A DNA stretch of 64,000 nt from Lentinus brumalis (taxonomy: Eukaryota > Basidiomycota > Agaricomycetes > Polyporales > Polyporaceae): the NCBI GenBank assembly GCA_001792895.1, contig MARA01000036.1:186001-250000 (forward strand). The letters are read 5' to 3'. Positions within the stretch are counted from its first letter, which is position 1, and each line of letters opens with the position of its first letter. A program made the position numbers and the translations under genes. Under the pieces are notes generated by a model. That model was given only the letters and a program-made list of their open reading frames with translations, did no database searches and had not been told where the DNA came from. Shown here one piece after another: positions 56,090 through 64,000 of the stretch.

Positions 56090-57992
56090 TTAGTAGTCGT
56101 CCTGGCGACAGTGCACCGGGAAGACGTAGGACGAGAAGGCCTGCTCGGGACCCCATGCGTAAGGGGCCTGCGCGGTGCCGGCCGTGCCAGCTGCAGTGCC
56201 AGGGTCGTTCCAGTACTCGCCGTAGATAGCACGCGAAGCCGCGTCGAACGCCCTCTCCATGACGCTGGGCGAACCGGGCTCGTCCACGTAATGGTAGACC
56301 TTGACGAGGGGGAGCTGATCGGCGATGCCTGTTTCGGAAGGGGGCTCCCAGCCCAGCCTTCGAGCGAGGAGTACGACGAGGGCGAGGGCGCGGACGGGCA
56401 CGCTTCTCCCATCATGTCCGAGATGCTGGTCGGAGAGCCCACGTCGGGGTCCTGGCACCAGCTGAACATCATGGGCGTGGCGATAGGCGAGGACGCACGG
56501 CTGCTGAGGGCGTCCCCGTCGGGCTCGAACGCGGGCAGAGGCGGACTCGAGAAGGCACTGGCCGCAAAATTGTACGCGTCTACGCCGACCTGCTGTCCGA
56601 AAAAGTTACAGATAGCAACGCCACCACAGTTAGACGGACGTAAACAGCGTGTGATGGTGATGAACTCACGTCATTGACCCCGATGCCGCCAACCGCACCC
56701 CGCGGAAGTATGAGAGGAGGCGCGGGCACACCTAGATTGAACGGCCGGAAGGAAACCACGCTGTCTGTGGACGCGTGCCCTGCGCCCTCGCGTGACGCAT
56801 CTCCGTCGAATCCCGTGCCTTGAATATTGCCCTGCATGACTCCGGAGATGTCGAAACTCGTCGCCCGTGGGTAGGAAGGAGGCGCGGCACTGAACGAGTC
56901 CCGGCGAGGCCCCGCAACGAGCTGCTGTTCGGCCGGCGTCCGAGCGCGCGGCGCAGGAGCAGACGAAGACCGCTTGAACATCGCCGTAAGAGGAACCTTG
57001 AAACGTCCATCCACGGCCGAGCGAGGGGCAGAAGGCTTCACGTCCACACATTCCGTGAATATGGCGAGAGGTGTGGTGCTGGGCAAGTGCGGAGCCACCG
57101 CGGGTTGCACCTTGACGTTCGTATTGACGGTGACATCATCGTGTATGTCGCCCTGCACCTGCGGCACGCCCGCGTTCGCACCTTCGTCCTTGAGCTTGCG
57201 GCCCCGTCCGACCTCGCAATCGTACTGCTCGACCGCGCTCGCGAGGTCGACCCCCGTCTTTCCTGCAACGAGCAAATCGGCAATCTTGGCGCACCTCTTC
57301 TCGCGACTGCGTTCCTCCTTCTCCGACTGCCCTCGTCCCTTCCGATTGCTTCTCTTCCGCGGTCCGTCCTTCACCTTCGCGAGTGCATTCGCCGCAGGCT
57401 TGAACCGCCAGTCAGGGTACTTCCTGCGGTGCTCCTGGAGCGCGACGATCGCCTTGGCGTCCCACACTTCGCGTTCCTCACGGGGCAGGGCCTTCCAGCA
57501 CTTGCCTGGGAGACGAAAAACGCGTGAGACACGCGGCGTCCGCATGGCAGAGACGACGGCACGCACCTATGATCTTGGAGAGCGCGCTGTGGCTGCCCTC
57601 GATCTCCCCGGGGATGCGCTGGGCACGGATGAACGAGGAGCGAAAGAGGATAAAAGCGTTAGGGGGACGCGGGATGTAGGACGCGTCGCGCTTCTTCGAA
57701 TGCGAGGTCCGAGTGGGTGCGAGCATGGGCGTGCCTGGCGGCGAGTCCATCGCCGCATCGGGGACGGGCTCCTCGGCGGGGACCTCTCCATACGGGCCCC
57801 CAATGCTGTACGAGATAGGCGGAAGCTGGGTGGTGAACGTGAAGGTCATCGGCGGGAGGGGAGCATCGACGAGCGGGGGCATGCCGTCTGCGAGGCGGGG
57901 AGTCAGTACGGGGCGTGTGATAGCCATATATGGCAGGTCTACGCACCATCGTCGTCGAAGGGCATGGCGGGGACTAGTGGCGGGGGCGGCAT
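56090..57992 (-). CDS. HMG-box (MATA-HMG type) transcription factor 2
   Basis: Four exons from ATG 57992-57990 (MPPPPLVPAMPFDDD) to TAA 56090-56092, ~560 residues. The HMG box starts ASYIPRPPNAFILFRSSF and is split by a ~60-nt intron after LSKIIG; it continues CWKALPREEREVW to YPDWRFKPAAN. It is followed by a basic stretch (KKK/RKR type) and by RCAKIADLLVAGKTGVDLASA, the same second block as in HMG factor 1. The rest is Ser/Pro-rich and disordered. The last exon ends SRAIYGEYWND and a Tyr-rich tail, but the frame reaches it only across a C5 run (G5 at 56340-56344 on +); one extra C would restore continuity. Probable base-calling error or a real truncation. Confidence 0.82.
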
Positions 57993-60900
57993 CAAAGCAG
58001 GCTTCGGGTGGAAAGGAGAGCCTGCAGCAGAGAGAGTGGGAGAGGTGAGCGAGGCAGAGACGCGTAGAGGATCTCAGCAAGGGATCAGGCGGACCTAGAG
58101 CGTCACACCGAAATATTCAAGCCTTTATTCTCTTCTAGGCAACTGGAGTCTGGGGCTGCCCTCGCGCCGGAGTCTGTTCCCAGGTGGAAGGCGCAGTCGA
58201 GCGTGGCGTACGCTTCCGCTGGCTCCTCGACGGGACGGGTACGTGATGAGGGCGACCACAGCCTCGCAATAGGAAGAGAGCTCCGGGAAAGGCTGTCGCA
58301 CGACCCCAGGCCGAGTCAGTGGCAATGACAAGTGGAGGTGCGTGCACAAGAAGCAGGGTGAGAAGCACGCAAGCCGGCCGGGCATACTTGGAACCTAGTA
58401 GTAGTATATGAACTGTCGCCGGTGCATCCATATGGGCGGCCAGCAGTACTCTCCGCACATGAACGACGCGTCGTCTCGCCTCCTCCCATGACCCGTCCCG
58501 CGGATGCTGATTTTCGGCGGACTATCACTCCCGTATCGCCCGGGAAACAGTCTCCGGCACGAAAGAATACACTCACCTTGGCGGCTGCTGGTGCGCACAG
58601 CCCAACCCGGAATATCGATGCGGGGTTCGGGAGGACGACGCATGTCAGAGAGCTCCGCGGCCACGCTGCAGACATATCGCACAGATCGCGGAAGGGCTGT
58701 TCTGTTTTCTGCGGAGCCTGCCTCGAGGTGGAGGTACGAGAGACAGATAGGGACGCATGAGCAATGCGGTGGTGGCCCGCGTGCCAACCCAACGTGTCTC
58801 TCCCTCGCCTGGCGCGTCAGACGCCCGTCCCGAGCGGTGCCAGGGGCCTGTCTCGCCCGCAAGTCCGCCCCGGTCCTCCGCCGCAACGTCTCTTCACTCG
58901 ACGGCCATCCTCCTGTACAGCCAAACGCACAACGTTGATGCACGGTCTCTCTCTGGTCCTTGGAACTTGCTGTCAGAACTACGTCTCGCTTCCCCTCGTG
59001 CCGACTAATCATGCTCGCAGCCCTGACCTTGCTCGACACTCGGTCCGTTGTTCCTGCTCGTAACCACCGTCGCAAAAAAATTCTGCTCTACTCGCAGGCA
59101 AGGATCCGCAGTGATTAACGTCGGTCAGTCCGGGCACACGACGCGGAGTTCCGTACATCCACCAGGGCCATCTGCACAGGTACGCTGAAAACACGTTCGC
59201 AGTCTTACCACAACTTCCCTGCGCCCATGCCTCGAGGCAGTCTGCTCGGCCGCTGCCTGATCATGTCATCTCACTGTCGGGTTCTTGGTCCGGCTACTAG
59301 CTGTCTCCCCGTCTGATCTGCGCCCGTCTCGCTCGACGGCCGGGATCTCGTGCTTGTGCTCCGCCCATATCTGTATCTTCAGCGGATGATGCTCGCTCCC
59401 TGTCAGATTTCGGTCCGGTGCACCCAGGCGCGTCGTAACCACATCCGTCCGCCAGGACGCGCATTGTTCCGCCACATGACGATCCAGCCGCACCGCCCTC
59501 GACAGGGTCCACGCCCGGTAAGTTCTGCTATGCGCTCTATCACGTTCTCCAAACGATGGTGATTCGGTCAGACGACTCGGAATATACGGCACGAGTTTCC
59601 GTGCACTTTTGGCGGGGGTATGGAAGTGAGAGAGCGTTGTGCACCGTAGGCAGGGACCCAGCTACGACGGTATGTGTGCGTTCCATGACTCCGAGGCTTC
59701 CCGCTCTCCTCCGAGCGAATTCGATCTCCGTGCACGCGTTGTCTTGGCCATGACGCAAGATAATAGCAATCTTGGGCGTTACATGCTCGAGGTGTCCGAA
59801 TGCAGAGGACCGCCCGAGCTCGTGTCTCTGCGCGCGTCCCGTTACGTCCGTATCGCACGAAAGCTGAGCGTTCTCGGGCTCTGAGCGCACCCCATTACGT
59901 GACGCTTTATCCCCACAACTTCTCAACAGCGTCTTCCCCTCCGACGCGCAGGAGTAAGTAGGGTATGGGACGCTGCGGCGGACATGCGACGACGTCTTTC
60001 TTCCGTCCGCTCGGCCGCAACGTCGCTGCTTCGTCGCCATCTCCGGCGGCGGGTGCAGTGAGCGCTCCGTGCGTACGACATCGGCCCGAGCGCCGAGCAG
60101 TCAGGTGCGTGGGCGCCTGTGCAATATCGAACGACGGTGAGTGTCGCGTAGTTGTCTTCCCACTGCCAGACTCCTCATGTGCAGCGTATCCGAAGTGAAC
60201 GCCACAGTTCCGTGTATATTGGATGTGTCTTCTGTCATTTGGCTGGTCATGCATGAGCTAAACTTCGGGTAGCTCGGAGCTATACCAGGTCCTCGGTGCG
60301 TCGAGAGCTGCTGCACATCAAGTTACTGACTTGCAGCGTTCACAGCTGAGTCATGTGCGGAAGGCTCTGCGGTCTGTGCGCACACGCAGTGCCATAGCAC
60401 TCGCTCTACTGCGTTGGGAACGAGCTTGTCCTCGAGCCTTCGTCCCTGGAATGCAGCATGATCCGGGAGCGGTACAGCGACTTCCCCGCAGCGTCGAGCT
60501 TCAGCTTCAGCTACCGAAACCCTAAACTCCAACATCGCACCCATCTAATCAGTACCACGTCGCATCTCCCGGTCCCATGCTCGTGGGTCGCTGGACGGAT
60601 TCGTGTAACCTGCCTGGCGCTGCGTCCCCCTTTGTCTCCCCTTCGAGCAACAAAGTTAAGGTGACGTTCTACCCCGATGTTGAGCGTGCGCCGTGCTTCC
60701 ATTCCTTCTTCCTATAGTCCCTCCCTTTGTGCTGGTGTTCGCGTCTGCGGCAGGGGCTCGGCCACTGTCACGACCCTCGAACGCCACCGTGTGTAGGATG
60801 ACTCGGGCTCCAGCCTATGCTCCGGATCGAGGAGACAACGAAACAGGATGTATTGCGTGGAGACAGAACAGCGACGATGCAAGACACAGCAGTTACACGA

Positions 60901-61039
60901 GTGGAAAGCAGACTCCTCGCAACCCAAATGAAGCACACAAACACACTGCCCAAACGAGACGATTCGAAGCACGTCCTCCTCATCCCTCTCCTGTCCCCTG
61001 CGCGTCGAGTCGAGTCACGACCTAGGCCCAGGGCTCTGA
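57993..61039. other. Gene-poor stretch, no supported gene
   Basis: About 3 kb with overlapping short frames only. No domain is recognised and no clear repeat. It separates the HMG gene promoter from the end of the DUF6699 gene. Confidence 0.4.
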
Positions 61040-63213
61040 CTATGGGGGCGGCCCCAGAAACAACATGAACCCCTCGCCGTCCCCAGCAGGCGCGAGCCCG
61101 CGGAAATACGTCGCATCCCCGAGGTAGTCCACCCTCCGCAGCCCGTCGTCCTCCGGCGGCGTCACCCCGCCCACCGGCAGGCGCATGCGCCGCCAGTACG
61201 CCTGGCGCACCATCACGCCGCGGTCCTCCGAGAGCTCCTCGACCTCGTGGTGGAACATGCGCTCCTCAAAGTTCGCAATCAGCGCGTTCAGCACGTCCGC
61301 CACCTGCACGGGCAGCCGCTCGTGGTGCGCGAACACCGTCAGCGGCCACGGGAACTCGTGCCGCGGGTCCCCCGCCAGCGCGGTGATCTTCAGGCTGGGC
61401 ACCCCGGGGTACGTCGCGGGCTGTGCGCCGTTGGGGCCGTCGACGAAGCAGTCGGTGAACGGGCGAGGGTCGTGCCGGCGCGCTCTGGGGACATAAAGAT
61501 TCGGGTATTCGGGAGCAGTCGCGCTGGTGCTCGGGCCAGCGCTCGTGCTCGCATTCGGGCCGGCAGCCGGGGCGCGGTCTCCCTGCATGGTGATGTCCTC
61601 TGTGCGGTAGCGCAGATCAAAGTGCAGCGGGGGCCGCCCGACGATCTTGTGCTGCAGGAACGGGTTCAGCTGCAGCGCCTCTGGAGGCAGCTCGGGCTCG
61701 TCCAGCTGCGGTGTCGGCCAGAGGTCCGGGCGCGGAGGCAGCGACGGGTGCTGCGTACGTGGCGCCCACCGCCCAGGGTGCAGCGTCCCGTCGGGGTCGC
61801 GCAGAGTGGCCAGCATCGCGTTCACTTGAGACGGGCTGAGCTCCCGCGGGTGGTCCGGTGGGGCTGGGCGGACGTCAGCGTTTGTCCGATCGCAGAAAAG
61901 GGAAGAGGTGTGAGTACGCACTTGCGTTGTGCACGACCATGCCCCACGGCCGGTCGATGTACGGGCGCGCCCACGCGCCGTACGCCCGCCATTGTGCGGG
62001 TGTGACTTCGCGGGCGGTCGGGTACGGCCAGTTTGCGAGGTCCTCGTACTGACTCCGAGCAGCTTCAGCTGGATCTTCTTCCTCTTCGGTGCGGCTTCGC
62101 CCTGCGTATGGTCAAGCATTACGTCAACACGCCGATCGCAGCACAGTCAGCCTTTGGAACTCGCTGCACGATCGAGCCCCAGAAGCCTAAGCTAAGCGTG
62201 CAAGACACATGCATATGAAAGCAGAAGAAGGGGAAGATTCACGCACTGGTACTGAAGAGCCTCTTTGGGTGGAACAGCGACAGCCACGACTTTGGCCGAT
62301 CTCGCTGGCTGCCGCCGCCGGCCCCGTTCACATTCCTCCTCCTGTTGGCACTCCTTCGCAGGTCTCCTGCTCGTTCTGGTACTGGCTCGGGTACTGGCTC
62401 CTGACCTCGACCTCCAGCGTGAAGCTCTCTTTGCACTTGACTTTCGTGGACGCTTCGCCATACTTGTCGAGCTTCTGGTGCCTGCTCGCGTGGCCCGCCG
62501 GTGCTAGTGGTGTGAAGCAGATGTCTTGCGCTTCCTGACGCCGACCCGTTCACCATGCCCATCGCGCTCCCGTTCACCATACCCATCGCGCTGCCGTTCA
62601 CCATCCTCATCGGACTCCCGTTCGCCATCCCGTTGTGTCTCCCGTTCACCATGCTCATCGCCGTCCCGTTCGCCATCCCGTTCGCCATTCCGTTTGCAGC
62701 TCCATTCGCCATCCCCAACGCGGACCCGTTGTCCATACTCATTTCTGTCCTCGTCCCCGCCCCTGTCACTGTGGCAGCCCGTGGACGTGTACGCGCATAG
62801 GAGGACAGCTCATCTCCGGAAAAGGCGCCAGAGGGCTGCGAATACGACTGCGACTGCCTGTGCAGCGCACGTCCGCCTTCTGCCCGCCTTGCGCGAGCCG
62901 TGGGCGGCATCGCCGGGCGCTGTGGATGCGCATGTGTCTGTGTGGCAGCCATGTACGTCTGCGGCTGCAGAACCGCGTACCGCTCGCCCGATGGCGGGAG
63001 CGGGAACAGGTCGCGCATCTCTGGGGACGGGACCCAGGAGCGCCGGAAGTCGACCGCGTGCTGCATGTTCGCCGCATTCGGCGGGCGCTGCCACTCGTCT
63101 GCGTCGTATTGCATGTGCGCCCCGGGTACTGGCAGAGACCTGCCAGTGCCGGAGGTGGCAGCTGCAGCGGCTGACGTATGATATTGGTAGCTCTGAGCTT
63201 GTGCTGGCGGCAT
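61040..63213 (-). CDS. DUF6699-domain protein with Asn/Gly/Met repeats
   Basis: Three or four exons, ATG 63213-63211 (MPPAQAQSYQYHTS) to TAA at about 61040, ~690 residues. The N-terminal ~330 residues are disordered. A low-complexity region repeats the MANG and MVNG motif (AMGMVNGS, NGMANG). The middle exon has NWPYPTAREVTPAQWRAYG and WARPYIDRPWGMVVHNA, and the final exon LNPFLQHKIVGRPPLHFDLR, FPWPLTVFAHHERLPVQVAD, ADVLNALIANFEERM and YLGDATYFRGLAP. The last part is the DUF6699 fold (LNP.L...P.L..DL; P....L.......PI.V.DVL..I) found in agaricomycete proteins of unknown function. The splice near 62100-62242 is the weakest join. Confidence 0.7.
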
Positions 63214-63759
63214 GGCGTGTTTTTTTTTACGTCCTCGCTTGGTGTTCGCGAGTCCGGGTGTGATGTGATTTGTGCAGGATCGAGTAGGGAGAGGTGCTGT
63301 ATAGGACTCGGGAGGATCGACTGGGTTCTGAATCTGGTATGCTGGGACGCCGGGATCTGGCAATGTCGGACAATGCGGCGTGGATGCGCGGCCTGAGAAC
63401 CCGAGGTGGTTGGGACGAGGTACGTGTGAGAGCACTGGTAGGGCGGAGGACCGTACGCTGCGAGCACTCGCGTCGGAGCAGTGGGTCGTCGGGGGGCGAA
63501 GGAGAGACGCAAGAGAGACGAGTGAACCCCCAGAGGCTGCACAACGCGGTGCAGGGCTTGTGCACAGCCGGGCTGGCCAGAGTAGAGATGTCCTAGGGCC
63601 CGCAGGAGGAAAGTCTGCACTATCGGCTATATCAGCCACGCGCCCTGCCTTGCGCGAGTGCAGGGCGAGGCGGGTGGGAATTCCCGGGCGAACTCCTTCT
63701 CGCGTAGCCGCGCTTGTTCCCGGTTTGGGTGTCCTTGAGTCTCGGGAGTGATTGGCTTG
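63214..63759. other. Intergenic, no supported gene
   Basis: Upstream region of the DUF6699 gene. No exon is supported on either strand. Confidence 0.4.
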
Positions 63760-64000
63760 TTTTTTTTTTTTTTTTTTTGTGGTGCTAACCCTACACCAAG
63801 GCTCTCGCCCCGTGTTGGGCTACGCAGGTTGTGAAGTACTATCTCCAGACACCACACCGGGGTAATGCATTACGCACACCTTTATCGGTAGTGTGGGGCT
63901 CCCCAGGGCTTATCCAACGCCATGTACGCGCGATTCGCCCGGTATACCCACTAAAACCCCCGGTTTTCCAATCCAGTCCTCAGGGAGAGCTTCTCGGTTC
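63760..64000 (-). mobile_element. Possible poly(A)-tailed retroposon, 3' end
   Basis: A run of 19 T at 63760-63778 is followed by ~220 bp without a gene. On the minus strand this is non-coding sequence ending in poly(A), the usual arrangement of a LINE or SINE. The element extends past the window, so its class cannot be told. Low confidence; a simple homopolymer is the alternative. Confidence 0.3.

Noticed and set aside
33267..57992. Mating-type locus
   Set aside because: Two HMG genes are present but no homeodomain pair, pheromone or receptor gene, or mip gene was recognised in the window.
61247..62005. 252-codon + frame
   Set aside because: Antisense shadow of the DUF6699 exons.
1..64000. 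tRNA and rRNA genes
   Set aside because: No cloverleaf-like or rRNA-like stretch was found by eye; a dedicated scan could still find a tRNA.

Overview
This is nuclear DNA of a basidiomycete fungus, most likely an agaricomycete (polypore-like). The genes are cut by many ~45-65 nt introns with GTRNGT donors and CTNAY branch sites. The families fit: a Tnp2/Plavaka-type transposase, a DUF6699 protein, an F-box/LRR-style protein, two MATA-HMG proteins, myo-inositol oxygenase and an ERp38-type disulfide isomerase. All exon joins below were read by eye from consensus splice sites and frame continuity; no search was run.

Positions 1028-27648 hold a two-layer transposon nest, the main feature of the window. 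Outer layer: a ~0.6 kb non-autonomous hAT-like element (1036-1236 plus 27251-27640) with 21-bp perfect inverted ends starting TAGTG and an 8-bp target duplication CGCCGCCC. It sits inside a host reading frame (811-1035 joined to 27649-28404), which closes in frame when the insertion and one target copy are removed. Inner layer: a 26,011-bp CACTA-superfamily element (1237-27247). It has 40-bp perfect CAC-starting ends, a 3-bp TCT duplication, ~2 kb inverted arms full of palindromic AAAGGTNACCTTT motifs and a 109-bp minisatellite, an apparently intact ~1,229-aa Tnp2 transposase (18072-22096) and a Plavaka-like accessory protein (22450-25382).

Between the left arm and the transposase lie about 14 kb of cargo. 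It has cleanly spliced, apparently intact genes: a helical protein (3585-4886), a SUN-domain membrane protein (5240-6315), a basic Ser/Pro-rich protein (6746-7773), a small unknown (8339-9023), a WD40 protein with a C-terminal membrane segment (9253-10875), a partial gene (12370-12753), a probable LRR protein (14496-15675) and a coiled-coil protein with a C-terminal membrane anchor (16007-17901). Three of these are predicted membrane proteins, one of them SUN-type, which suggests a nuclear-envelope/endomembrane cargo theme. That theme is an inference.

From 28 kb onward the content is ordinary host DNA: an F-box/LRR-like gene, HMG-box gene 1, a metallophosphoesterase, myo-inositol oxygenase, a decayed arginyl-tRNA synthetase copy, a serine-hydrolase-fold protein without the expected nucleophile, a decayed short-chain dehydrogenase, an ERp38-type PDI, HMG-box gene 2 and a DUF6699 protein. 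There are long gene-poor stretches, the largest at 50-56 kb and 58-61 kb. Three separate frame breaks in otherwise good genes fall in C5/G5 runs and would each be mended by one more C, so base-calling error is a real possibility there.
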